In this document: one piece after another, positions 23,498 to 36,384 of the stretch
Numbering within the stretch: the stretch's first letter is position 1
Layout: every line of letters starts with the position of its first letter
NCBI RefSeq assembly: GCF_024166365.1
Contig: NC_064838.1
Coordinates: 76,028,001-76,092,000, forward strand
From: Elephas maximus indicus
Taxonomy: Eukaryota; Chordata; Mammalia; Proboscidea; Elephantidae
Reading direction: 5' to 3'
Length of the DNA: 64,000 nt
The notes under the pieces: generated by a model
Seen by the model: the letters and a program-made list of their open reading frames with translations, nothing else
Database searches by the model: none
Told to the model about the DNA's origin: nothing
Program-made: the position numbers and the translations under genes

Positions 23498-24062
23498 ACA
23501 TTTTTGCATATTTATACACGAAATGTATTATTCTTTAATAAGCACTCATTGGTCCCCAAACCTGAGAACTAGATATGCTATCCTCATGGATTGATGCTGT
23601 GCCATATCCCAGAACTCAGCTCTTGCTTTTAATAAGAACGTAGGCATTTCCATTCCAGCATACACAGTATTCTCTTCCTGAACATAAAGGGAAATGTAAG
23701 CACCTTCAAATAGAAACTCAAGAACAGCTAAAAAAAAAAAAAAAGGTAGGAGAAAAAAAATAACCTAATTACTCAGGGACATAAAAGATTTGCAAACAGT
23801 TAAGCAAGTCAGACCACATAAAACCGTGTCTTGGAGACTCATACTGTTGGGAAATTTTCAAATCCCAGGGGGCAACTGAGAGACAGTACTATAGGTTCAT
23901 TCCTCTGTGGGAAACTTCTTTAAATTCTAGCTGAAACTAAAGTAGAAAACTTTTGAATCTTTATTTTTTGTTCCCTGAGACCACGTTGAAGGCAGCACTT
24001 GAGAAGCTGTGGAGAATATTCTCCACCTTGTGTGCCTGTGAAGCTCTTTCTCTCTCTTTCAG

Positions 24063-24178
24063 GTGTACAATAAAAGGCTTGGAAACAACCTGCACCTTTT
24101 ATCCAGCCACTGAATGGACTTTTCTGGATGAGGAATATGAGATTGCCATCACCAGAGTTTTCAAGGAACTGATACATG
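24063..24178 (+). other. Exon-like segment, unit C
   Basis: The acceptor-like site is 'tctctctctttcag|gtg' and the donor-like site is 'atacatg|gtgaga'. Here a frame is open through the whole segment and reads, in part, TCTFYPATEWTFLDEEYE. The same frame has stops in units A and B. The predicted peptide was not recognised. The sequence could be a coding exon kept best here, or a non-coding exon that is open by chance. Confidence 0.35.
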
Positions 24179-24227
24179 GTGAGATTTATAATTCACAATT
24201 TTGCATTTTCTGAGGGAGTTTCAAAGT

Positions 24228-24425
24228 GTAATGTAGTGCTTAAAAGTATGAGTGTAGTGTTCAGGCTACCAAGTATAATACCTGGGTTTATCAATGACGT
24301 GCACACTTGGGCTAGTTACATCATCTCTCTGGTTCTCAGGCACCTCATCTATAAAGGGGATAATGGTATTAGCAAAGTTTGTGGAAACATATGAAGTAAT
24401 GCATCATTAATGCTGCACAAATAAC
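24228..24425 (+). mobile_element. MIR SINE
   Basis: 'tagtgcttaaaagtatgag' followed by 'cttgggctagttacatcatctctc' and 'cacctcatctataaaggggataatgg' matches the MIR consensus layout in plus orientation. Confidence 0.8.
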
Positions 24426-24429
24426 AGCT

Positions 24430-25065
24430 AATGTAATAGAAACCTTTTTCTGGGTTGAGAGTACCAATTACTTAAAATCTAATGAAACTAGATCTGTCTT
24501 CAGCTTGTCATCTTCAAGTTAAATTCAAATAACTTAGAAGTGCAAGAAGTTCATATTTTTTCCTAGCTCTCGATATTTTTTTAAAATAAAAAAATATTTT
24601 TTTCTCTATATGGCATCTCATTTATTCTTTCTGAATATATTCTCATTTATCATTTCTCCCCTAATACTCTTCCCATCCTGGAGTTTTAGGCTGAAAAGTG
24701 GGATTTTGCTGAGATTTTAAAGTATACTGCTATAGGAGCCTGGTATCTTGAATGCTACTTTTTCATTTACGCAGCTCCTATATATAATACCTCCTTTAAT
24801 GTTTCAGAAATATTTCAGGGCAGGGCATTGAGAGTAAGGAAATATGATTTATTCAAATCCTGCCTCCTCCTATAGACTAAACTGTGATGCACAGAATTTT
24901 TTTTTTCTCTGTGGTTCACTGATGTATCACTAGTTTCTAGAACAGTCTGTCACGGGAGCTCAATAAATGCCTGTTCAGTAAATGAAAACAAATGAGACAT
25001 CGTTCCCTATTCAAATTTAAATGTGTTTATGATACTAACCCACTAACTGTATGTGAATCCACCAC
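24430..25065. other. Unclassified stretch with old repeat traces
   Basis: An old LINE2/MIR-type 3' end may be present near 24905-24985 ('gaacagtctgtcacgggagctcaataaatgcc'). No gene is seen. Confidence 0.4.
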
Positions 25066-27604
25066 AGGTTTGTCAGTCCACCATGTGTCTGTCAGGATGT
25101 AGTACTGTGGCACCTTGAATGTTACTTTGATACTGGACATTTTGCAACCAATATTTCAAATACCACAAGGGTCACCTTTGGTGGACAGGTTGCAGTGGAG
25201 CTTCCAAACTAAGACAGACTAGGAGGAAGGAACTGTCTACTTCTAAAAAAAAAATGGCCAGTGACAACCTTATTTTGAAGAGCAGTGGAACATTGTCTCA
25301 TATAGTGCCAGAAAATGAGCCCTTCAGGTTGGAAGGCACCAAAATACAACTAGAGAAGAGCTGCTTCCTTAAGCTAGAGTCTACCTTAGTGACATGGATG
25401 GATTCAACCTTTTGAGATCTTCACCTGCTGAAGTGGCATTACTCAAAATGAGAAGAAACAGCTGCAAACATCCATTAATAATCAGAATGTAGAATGTACA
25501 ACGTATGAATGCAGGAAAATTGGAAGTCATCAAAAATGAAAAGGAACACATAAACATTGATATTCTAGACATTAGTAAGCAGAAATGGACCAGCATTCAC
25601 CATTTTGAATCAGACAATCATACAGTTTACTATGCCGGGAATGACAAATTGAAGAGGAATGATGTAGCATTCACCATCAAAAAGAACATTTCAAGATCTA
25701 TCCTGAAGTACAACATTGTCAGTGATGATAATAGCCATATCCCTACAAGGAAGACCAGTTAATATGACTATTATTCAAATTTACACACCAACCACTGAGG
25801 CCAAGGATGAAGAAATTAGAGATTCTTACCAACTTTTGTAGTCCAAAATTGATGGAACATGCAACCAAGTGTATCGATAATTACTGGTGATTGGAATGTG
25901 AAAGTTGGAAACAAGGAAGAAGCATCAGTAGCTGTAAAATATGGCCTTTGTTATAGAAATGACACCAGAGATTGAGTGACAGAATTCTGCAAGACCAATG
26001 ACTTTTTTCAAGAATGTAAATCGTGACTGTACACTTGGACCTCACCAGATGGAATATGCAGGAATCAAATCAACTACATCTATGGAAAGAGATGATGGTA
26101 AAGCTCAATATAATCAGTTAGAACAATGCCAGTGGCAGACTGTGGAACAGACCCTCAATTGCTAATATGCAAGCTCAAGTTGAAGCTGAAGAAAGTTAGA
26201 ACAAATCCAGGAAAATCAAAGTATGACTGTGAGTATATCCGACTATCTGACTTGAATTTAAAAAACATCTCAAAAATAGATTTGAAGCATTGAACATTAA
26301 TGACTTAATTTCAGATGAGTTGTGGAACGACATCAAGAACAACATACATGAAGAAAACAGAAGATCAATAAAATGACAGGAAAGAAAAAAAGATCAAAAT
26401 GGATGTCAGAAGAGACTCGGAAAGTTGCTCTTGAATGTAGAGTAACTAAAGAGAAAGGAAGAAATGATGAAGCAAAAGATCTAAACAGAAGATTTCAAAG
26501 GATGGTGAGAGAAGGGAAAGTAAAGGATTATAATGAAATGTGCAAAGACTTGGAGATAGAAAACCAAAAGGGAAGAACATGATCACCACTTCTCAAGATG
26601 AACGAACTGAAGAAAAAATTCAAGCACGATCTGCAATAGTGAAGGATTCTATGGGAAAATATTGAATGACACAGGAAGCATCAAAAGAAGATGAAAGGAA
26701 TACTCTGAGTACTGTACCAAAAAGAATTGGTTGCCGTTCAGCCATTTCAAGAGGTAACATATGATCAAAAACCAATTGTACTGAAGGAAGAGTTCCAAGC
26801 TGCACTGAAGGCATTGGAGGAAAACAAGTCTACAGGAAATGGTGGAATATCAATCAAAATGTTTCAACAAACAGATGCAGTGCTGGTAGTGCGTACACAT
26901 CCATGTCATGAAATGTAGAAGACAGCTACCTGGCCATATTTGGAAGCTACTCATATCTGTACCCATTCCAAAGAAGGGTGATCCAATAGAATGTAGAAAT
27001 TATTGAACAATATCATTAATAACACACACAAGTAAAATTTTGCTAAAGATCATTCAAAAGCAGTTGCTCAGTACATTAACAGGTAACTGCCAGAAATTCA
27101 AGCCAGATTCAGAGGAAGGTATGGAACCAGAAATATAATTGCTTATGTCAGATGGATCCTGGCTGAAAGCAGAGAATAACAGAAAGATGTTTACCTGTGT
27201 TTTATTGACTATGCAAAGGTATTCTACTGTGTGGATCATAACAAAATACAGATAACATTTCGAAGAATGGAAATTCTGGAACACTTAATAGTGCTCATGA
27301 GGAAGTTGGGCTTAGGTCAAGAAGCAGACGTTTGAAAAGGACAAGGGAATACTATGTGGTTTAAAGTCAAGAAAGGTGCATGACAGGGTTGTATTCTTTC
27401 ACCATGCTTATTCATTCTGTATGCTGAGCAAATAATCCAAGAAGATGGACTACATGAAGAAAAACAGGGCATCAGGACTGGAGGAAGACACATCAATAAC
27501 AGCAGATATGGAAATGACACAACTTTGTTTGCAGAAAGTGGAGAGGCCTCAAAGCACTTACTGACGAAGATGGAAGACCATGGCCTTCGGTATGGGTTAC
27601 ACCT

Positions 27605-28122
27605 TGTCTTAGTCATCCAGTACTGCTATAACAGAAATATCACAAGTCAATGACATTAACAAAGAGAAATTTATTCTCTCACAGTCTATTAGGTTACAAG
27701 TCCAAATTCAGGGTGTCGGTTCCAGAGGAAGGCTTTCTCTCTTTGTTTGCTCTGGAGGGAGGTCCTTGTCCTCAATCTTCCCCTGGTCAAGAGGCTTCTC
27801 AGAAGCAGGAACCCTGGATACAAAGGATGCGCTTAGCTCCTGGTGCTGTTTTCTTGGTGTTACAAAGTCCCCAACTCTCTGCTTGCTTCTCTTTCCTTTT
27901 ATCTCTTAAGAGATAAAAGGTGGTACAGGCCACACCCAGGGAAACTCCTTTTACTTTGGATCAGGAAGGTGACCAGAGTAATGGTGGTGTTGCAATCCCA
28001 CCCTAATCCTCTTAACATAAAATTACAATCACAAAATGAAGGACAACCACATAATACTGGGAATCATGGCCTAACCAAGTTGATACACACATTTTTGGGG
28101 GGACATAATTCAATCCATGACA
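27605..28122 (-). mobile_element. MaLR (MLT1/MST-like) solo LTR inside the RTE
   Basis: The plus strand starts TGTCTTAG and ends 'ttcaatccatgaca', the reverse complement of a MaLR LTR. The 5-bp repeat 'cacct' at 27600-27604 and 28123-28127 is a perfect target duplication of the length expected for this class. The open stretches here belong to the LTR and are not genes. Confidence 0.88.
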
Positions 28123-29601
28123 CACCTCAACATAAAGAAAACAAAAATTCTCGCAACTGGACCAATAAGCAACATCATGATAAACAGAGAAATAATTGAA
28201 GTTCAAGGATTACGATTTACTTGGATCTGCAATCAATGCCCATGGAAGCAGCAGTCAAGAAATATTAGGACGTGAGATGAGGCCAAGATGGCAGAGTAGT
28301 CAGATACTTCCTCTGGTCCCTCTTACAGCAAAGACCCCCAAAACAAGTGAATTGATTGCATATGACCATCTAGGAGCCCTGAACATCAAAGACAAAGTTG
28401 AGGAATCAGACCAAGTGGCAAGGAGAGTGAGAGATGGTTCAGAAGCTGTGACTAGTTGCCAGACCTGACCTGGCTGACATAGGCAGCCTGCATGCTGGAT
28501 TGGCTGGCGCTTGAGGTGAGACAAGCAGTGGCATTAAGGATGCATTTTCCACATGAGGAGAGACTGAATGGCTGAGTGTCCAGAACCGGAGAAAAACAAC
28601 AGACAATTGGCAAGATAACTACAAGCATCTAACCTACCGAGAGGATTAAAAAAAAAAAAAAAAAACCTTTTGGGAAGTACCTCTCTCCCATTCTGCCCCC
28701 CCCCCTCAGCTTCAGTGATTGCTGCACTCTCTGGGCCAGAAGTAGGACCCATCCTGTATCTGGAGCCATTCTCCCAGCTTTGGAGAGGGAACAAATTAAC
28801 AAACAGGAAAAAATAATCTACCAGCTCCCCTAAGCTGGGAACTTGGGGCAGGCACAGCCCCTTTGCCTAAGCTCAGCCATAAGGGGTCCAGAAACTCTGA
28901 ATGCCTTTCACTCCTCCATAAACCTGTGTGGGCCCATTTCAACAGTGTAGGCCCTCATTAGCACTGTAAAACAGGGTATATACCTGAAGTTTATTTTCAC
29001 TTGTATCTGCTATAATGGGGAGTGGCAGATTCCTGACATTTAATGCCATCCTGTCCATTAAGCAGTGTCCTTTCCTACCCACATCAGGGATTTGAGGACT
29101 GGTGTCTCCACTCATCTCACCGAGCCTCTTGTGTCATGGATCCAAGAATAAGTGCTGACTCCCAGTACTTAGAACCAACAGCATTGGATGACCAAAGTCT
29201 TGCTGCAAAACCCATGTGTCTACAAGTTCTAGGGAACTGGGGGACACCTTCCAACCAGACACTCAGGGGCAGCAGCCACCCCCTGCCTAGATCAGTGCAT
29301 GATCCCCTAATGCAGCCAGATACCTGTGCCTACACGAATCACACCTTCCCATCTAGTACTGTAGGTGAGAGCCTGCACCACACACTTGGTGACTGATGAC
29401 CTGGGCACCTGAGCTGAATCTACACAAGAAAAGTGAGCTCACATACCTAGTAACAGCTCTAACCACCAGGAGACAGGACATGAGAGCTTCAAAGACACAA
29501 TAATCAAACTAGCTCACATGGTTAGCCTACTTGAGCATATCAAAACAAGAAGCTAGGACACAACAAGTAAACATAAAATAAGTAAATATGATAACTTACT
29601 G

Positions 29602-30620
29602 ATGGCTTGGAGAAACAGTCAATATCAAATCACATAAAGAGGCAGACCATGATGGCTTCAGCAAGCCATAAAAACAAATAATCAAGAAACCTTCCAGTGG
29701 AAGATAACTGCTTGGAATTATCAGAGGAAGAATTCAGAAGATTAATATACAGAACTCTTCAAGACATTAGGCAGATCAGGCAAAATATAGAACAAGCCAA
29801 AGAACACACAGACAAAGCAATTGGGGAACTTAAGAAGATCATTTAAGAACTTAATGACAAATTTATCAGGCTACAAGAATCCACAGACAGCAAACAGAAA
29901 TATGAAAGATTAACAATAAAATTTCAGAATTAGACAACTCAATAGAAAGTTATAGGAGCAGAATTGAGATAATGGAAGTCAGAATTAGTGAGATTGAAGA
30001 TAAAGCACTTGACAACAACTTATTTGAGAAAAAAATCAGATAAAATAATTTTAAAAAGTGAAGAAACCCTAAAAATTATATGGGACTCTATCAAGAGGAA
30101 TAACCTATGAGCCATTGGGGGATAACAGAGAATATAGAGAGAATTGTTGAAGATTTGTTGGCAGAAAACTTTCCTGATATCACGAAAGATGAGAAGATAT
30201 CTTATCAAAAAGCTCATTGAACCCCACATAAGGTAGATCCCAAAAGAAAGTCACCAAGACATATTATAATCAAACTTGCCAAAAGCAAAAATAAAGAGAG
30301 AACTTTAAGAGTGGCTAAGGATAAAGGAAAAGTCATCTACAAAGAAGAGTCAGTAAGACTAAGCTCTAATGGCTCGGCAGAAACCATGCAGGCAAGAAGA
30401 CAACGAGAAGACATACACAAAGCCTTGAAGGAAAAACAATTTCCAGCCAAGGATTATACATCCAACAAAGCTGTCTCTCCAATATAATGGCAAAATTAGG
30501 GCATTTTCAGATAAACAAGTTTAGGCAATTTCTAAAAATGAAACCAAAATTACAAAATACTAAAGGAATTCCTCCAGTAAGAAAATCAATAATGTCAGAT
30601 AACAACCCAAGACTAGAACA
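29602..30620 (+). pseudogene. L1 ORF1 remnant (older element)
   Basis: It corresponds to the RNA-binding chaperone of L1, with a coiled-coil N-terminal half, an RRM and a C-terminal domain. Coiled-coil-like sequence around 29750-29960 is followed by the RRM/CTD equivalents at about 30060-30600. Stops and frameshifts occur throughout. Confidence 0.7.
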
Positions 30621-31050
30621 CAGGACAGAACAACCAGATATAAATCCGGATAAAAAAGTCACAAAAATAAACCAAAGCTAAAACACTAAAAATAGGGAAA
30701 TGGAGCTGCCAATATGTAAAAGATGACAACATTAAAACAAAAAAAAAAGGAACTAAATAATATAGTCATTGAACTTTCATATGGAGAGGAAGTCAAGGCT
30801 ATATCAATAAATAAAAGATTGGTTTAAACTTAGAAAAACAGAGGTAAATATTAAGGTAACCACAAAGGAAACTAACAATCCTACACACCAAAAAAAAAAA
30901 AAAAAAATTAAAACATGGAAAACATAAGGACTCAGCAAATACGAAATCAACAACAATGAAAAACAGGAAAAGAATACATTTAAAAAAAAAAAAGACTCAG
31001 CACAGAAAATTAAATGGAATGAAGAAACTGTCAACAACACACACACGAAA

Positions 31051-34000
31051 AAGACAGCATCAAAAACCTACCTGTCAATAATTACACTGAATGTAAATGG
31101 ACTAAATGCACCAATAAAGAGACAGAGAGTGGCAGGATGGATTAAAAAAAAAAAACATGATCCATCTATATACTGCCTACAAGAGACACACCTTAGACTT
31201 AAAGACACAAACAAAAGCTCAAAGGATAAAAAATATATATATCAAGCAAACAACAGTCAAAAAAGAACAAGAGTGACAAAATCAATCTCTGACAAAACAG
31301 ATTTAAAGCAAAATCAAGAGGGTCCATATACCATAACTGTAACAAATATTTACGCACCCAATGATAGGGCTCCAAAATATATAAAACAAGCTCTAGCAGC
31401 ATTAAAAAGAGAAATAGACAGCTCCACAATAATAGTAGGAGACTTCAACACACCACTATCAGTGAAGGACAGAACATCCAGAAAGAAGCTCAATAAAGTC
31501 GTGGAAGATCTAAATGACATAATCAAACGTTAATCTCATAGACTTATACAGAACACCCCACCCAACAGCAGCAAAGTATACTTTCTTTTCCAATGCACAC
31601 GGAACATTTTTCAGAATAGACCACATATTAGGCCACAAAGCAAGCCTTAACAGAGTCCAAAACATCAAAATATTACAAAGCATCATTTCTGACCATAAAG
31701 CCATAAAAGTAGAAATCAATAACAGAAAAAGCAAGGAAAAAATCAAATACATTGAAACTGAACAATACCTTGCTCAAAAACTACTGGCTTATAGAAGAAA
31801 TTAAGGGTGGAATAAAGAAATTCATACAATCAAATGAGAATCAAAAGACATCTTACCAGAACCTTTGGGACACAACAAAAGCAGTGCTTAGAGGTCAATT
31901 TACAGCAATAAATGCACACATCCAAAATGAAGAAAGGGTCAAAAATCAAAACACTAACCCTACAACTCCAACGAGTAGGAAAAAAGCAGGAAAAGAAGCC
32001 CTTGGGGATCAGGAGAAAGGAAATAAGAAAAATTTGAGCATAATTAAATGAAATAGAGAATAGAAAAACAGTGGAAAGAGTTAAGACCAAAAGCTGACTC
32101 TTTGAACAGATCAACAAAATCGATAAGCCATTGGCCAAACTGAAAAAAGAAAAACAGGAGAGGAAGCAAATAATCCAAATGAGAAATGAGATGGGCACTA
32201 TGACAGAAGACACAACTGAAATGAAAAGAATCATAACAGAATACTATGAAAAATTGTACTCTAACCTAGAGGAAATAAACAAATTTTTAGAAACAGACTA
32301 CAGATGTAGAACAACTAAAACCTATAACAAAAGAAGATATTGAAAAGGTAATTAAAAAACTCCCAATGAACAAAAAGCCCTGGCCCTGATGGCTTCACTG
32401 GAAAATTCTACCAAACTTCCAGAGAACTGTTAACACCAGTACTAATAAAGGTATTTCAGAGCATAGAAAAGAAAGGAATACTTCCAAACTCATTCTATGA
32501 AGCCAGCATAACCCTGATACCAAAACTAGCTAAAGATACCACAAACAAAAGTACAGACCAATATCTCTCATGAATATAGATGCAAAAATCTGCAACAAAA
32601 TTCTAGCCAATGGAATTCAACAACACATCAAAAAAAAATTCACCATAACCAGGCGGAATTTATACCAGGTATGCAGGAATTTTTCAACATTAGAAAAACA
32701 GCATAAAGCATCACAGAAAAAAACAAAAGACAAGAATCACGTGATCTTATCAATGGATGCTGAAAAGGCATTAGACAAAGTCCGACACCCGCTCTTGATT
32801 TAAAAAAAAAAAAAAACTCTCAGCAATATAGGAATAGAAGGGAAATTCCTCTAGATAATAAAAGGCATTTATACAAAGCAAACAGCCAACATCATCCTAA
32901 ATGGAGAGAGTCTAAGAGCATTCCCTTTGAGAACAGGAATCAGACAAAATGCCTTTTAGCACCACTTTTATTCAACATTGTGTGGTAGGTCCTAGCCAGA
33001 GCAATTAGGCTAGCAAAACAAGTAAAGGGCATTCAAATTGGTAAGGAAGAAGTAAAAGCATCCCTATTTGCAAATTGTATGATTTTATACACAGAAATTC
33101 CCAAATAATTCACAAGAAAACCACTTGAACTAATAGAAGAGTTCAACAAATTATCAGAATACAAGATAAACATACAAAAATCAGCTGGATTCCTCTACGT
33201 TGACAAAGAGAATTTTGAGGAGGAAATTACCAAATAAATACCATTTACAATAGCCCCCAAAAGATAAAATACTTAGGAATCAATCTAACGAGGTACATAA
33301 AAGACCTGTGCAAAGAAAACTACAAGACAGTGCAGCAAGAAACCAAAAGAGACCCACACAAGTGGAAAAACATACCTTATTCACAGATAGGAAGACTCAG
33401 TAGTGTGAAAATGTCAATTCTACCGAAAGCAATATGCAGTAAACAACGCAATTCCAACCCAAAGTCAAATGACTTTTTAAATGAGATGGAGAAACAAATC
33501 ACAAACTTCATATGGAAAAGGAAGAGGCCCTGGATAAGCAAAACATTACTGAAGAAGAAGGACTAGTGGTAGGCCTCACACTACCTGATTTTAGAACCTA
33601 TTATAGTGCCACAGTAGTAGAAACAGCCTGGTACAACAACGGATATATAGACCAATGGGACAGAATTGAGAATCTAGAAGTAAACACATCCACCTCTGAG
33701 CAGCTGATATTTGACAAAGGCCCAAAATCCATTAAATGGGGAAAAGACAGTCCCTTTAACAAATGGTTCTGCAATAAGTTGATATCTACCTATACACACC
33801 ATGTACAAAAACTAACTCAAAATGGATCAAAGACCTAAACATAAAGTTTGAAACTATAAAGATCATGGAAGAAAAAAATAGGGACAATGCTATGAGCCCT
33901 AATACATGGCATAAACAGAATACACAACCTAACTAGCAATGCACAAACTACCAGAGAGAAACCAGATAACTATGAACTCCTAAAAATCAAATGTGTTTAT

Positions 34001-34758
34001 ACAAAGAATTCACCAAAAGAGTAAAATGACAACCCACAGACAAGGGAAAAATTTTGCCTACAATATACCTGATCAGGGTCTAATCTCTAAAATCTGCAAG
34101 ATACTGCAAAACTTCAACCACAAAAAGACAAATGACCCGATTAAAAAATGGGCGAAGGATATGAACAGACACTTCACCAAAGAAGACATTCAGGTGGCTA
34201 ACAGACACATGAGGAAATGCTCACGATCATTAGCCATTAGAGATATGTAAATCAAAACTACAATGAGATACGATCTCACCCCAGCAAGGCTAGCATTAAT
34301 CCAAAAAAACACAAAATAGTAAGTGTTGGAGAGGTTTTGGAGAGACTGGAATACTTATACACTGCTGGTGAGAATGTAAAATGGTACAACCACTTTGGGA
34401 ATCGACTTGGAGCTTCCTTAAAAAGCTAGAAATAGAACTACCATAAGATCCAGCAATTCCACTCTGTGGAATATATACTAGAGAAATAAGAGCCCTTACA
34501 TGAATAGGCATATGCACACCCATGTTCATTTCTGCACTGTTCACAATGGCAAAAAGATGAAAACAACCAAGGTGCCCATCAATAGATGAATGGATAAACA
34601 AATTATGGTATATTCATACAACATAATACTATGCAAAGATAAAGAACAAAGATGAATCTGTGAAACATCTCATAACATGGATGAATCTGGAAGGCATTAT
34701 GCTGAGTGAAATTGGTCATTTGCAAAAAGACAAATATTATATGAGACCACTGCTATAA
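31051..34758 (+). pseudogene. L1 ORF2 remnant (older element)
   Basis: This is the endonuclease/reverse transcriptase protein of L1, decayed. Endonuclease fragments appear at 31129-31533 ([20 protein letters not shown]). RT fragments are at 32131-32343 and 32570-32803, with motif A still reading SMDAEKALD. Later parts are at 33330-33838 and 33993-34250. The start codon and the FADD motif are lost. Confidence 0.8.
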
Positions 34759-36384
34759 GAACTCAAGAAAAGGTTTAAACACAGAAGAAAATATTCCTTG
34801 ATAGTTACGAGGGTGGGGAGGGAGGGAAAGGGGCATTAACTAACTTAATAGTAGACAAGAATTATCTTAGATGAAGGGAAGGACGGCACACAATATGGGG
34901 GAAGTCAGCACCACTGGACCAAACCAAAAGCTAAGAAATTTCCTGAATACAACCAAACACTTTGAGGGACAGCGTAGCAGGTGCAGGGTTGTAGGGACCA
35001 TGGTTTCAGGGGACATCTAGATTAATTGTCATAACAAAGTTTATTAAGAAAATGTTCTGCATTCCACTTTGGTGAGTGGTGTCTGAGGTCTTAAAAGGTA
35101 GCGAGTGGCCATTTACGATGGATCAATTGATCACAACCCACCTGGAGCAAAGAATCAAGAACACCAAAGGCACAAGGAAAATATTAGCCCAAGAGACAAA
35201 AGGGGCCACGTAAACCAGAGACTCAATCAACGTGAGACCAGAAGAACTAGATGGTGCCCAGCTACCACCAATGACCACCCTGACAGGGAATACGACAGAG
35301 TGTCCCTGATGGAGCAGGAGAAAAGTGGGATGCAGAACTCAAATTCTAGAAAAAGACCAGGCTTAAAGGTCTGACTGAAACTAGAGGAACCCCAGAACAC
35401 ATAGCTCCTGGACTCTGTTAACCCAGAACTAAAACCATTCCCAAAGCCAACTCTTCAGACAAAGAATAGACTGGACTGTAACATAATATGATACTCTTGA
35501 AGAGTGTGCTTCTTAGTTCAAGTAGATACCCGAGATTAATATGTGGGTCCTGTCCACAGATAAAAAGGGAAAGGATCTGGTTGAATGGAAATGGGCAACC
35601 TGGAGTGGGAAGGAGCAATGTGCAGTCACATTATAAGGGATAGCAACTAGGGTCATATCACAATGAGTGTATAAATTTTCACATGAGAAACTAACTTGAG
35701 CTGTAAACATTCACCAAAAGCATAATTAAAAAAAAAAAAAGAAAGAAAAGTTTTAGGAAGCATTGCTTTGGGCAAATCTGCTGCAAAAGGTCTTTGTGTT
35801 GAAAAACAAAAATGTCACCTTGAGGATTTAGGTGCGCCTGACTCAAACCATGGAGTTTTCAATAGCCTCATACGCATGTGAAAGTTGAACAATGAATAAG
35901 GAGGCAAGGAAGATTTGATGCCTTTGAATTTTCTTGACGGGGAAGAATATTGAATATGTCATGGACTGCTAGAAGAACCAACAAATCTGTCTTGGAAGAA
36001 GTACAGCCAGAATGCTCCTTAAAAGCAAGGATGGCAAGACTTTGTCTCATATACTTTGGACATATTATCATCGGGGATAAGTCTCTGGAGAAGGATATCA
36101 TACTTGGTAAAGCAGAGAGTCAGCGAAGAAGAAGAAGACACTCAAAAGAGATGGATTGATAGGGTCAAGCATAACAACTATTGTGAGGGTGGTGAAGGAC
36201 CAGGAAGTGTTTTCTTCTGTTGTACATGGGATCGATATGGGTTGGAACCAACTGAAGGGCACCTAACAATGTAATTGCTGAGATTAGTCCCTTGATCTTG
36301 AAAATAACCATGGATCATATTTTAACATAACACAGAGAATGCTTCAAATAAATTCCCTACCCTAGTTATATTTCCATGTCTATA

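Larger units (their letters stand above)
19680..24213. repeat. Tandem duplication unit C (truncated)
   Basis: It follows unit B from the SINE through the L2-like block and the exon-like segment. Similarity is lost at about 24213, just after the donor-like site. The LTR-like block and the OR exon are therefore missing. After the break comes a MIR element and then an RTE LINE. Confidence 0.85.
28271..35742 (+). mobile_element. L1 LINE, full length, dead, inside the RTE
   Basis: It starts with 'aggccaagatggcagagtag' and has a 5' UTR of about 1.33 kb. The ORF1 region begins at an ATG at 29602 and runs to about 30620. The ORF2 region is 31051-34758, the 3' UTR about 34759-35728, and an A-tail ends it. 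Flanking 'aagaaatattagga' and 'aagaaaagttttagga' look like a diverged target duplication. ORF1 and ORF2 carry many frameshifts. The ORF2 start codon equivalent at 31051 reads AAG, and the FADD active-site motif at 33067-33078 reads F-A-N-C. It is inactive. Confidence 0.9.
25068..36275 (+). mobile_element. RTE/BovB-clade LINE, near full length, interrupted twice
   Basis: The 5' end is near 25068 and the 3' tail ends with 'gggcacctaacaatg' at about 36275. The element itself occupies 25068-27604, 28123-28270 and about 35743-36275. The two gaps are a MaLR LTR and a full-length L1. Coding remnants include the endonuclease side (25505-25762) and a GDWN-like segment near 25890. The central part is at 26373-26582, the RT lead-in at 26727-26918, the CFIDYAK segment near 27205, and RT C-terminal sequence after 35828. 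Many stops and frameshifts make it non-coding. Confidence 0.87.
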
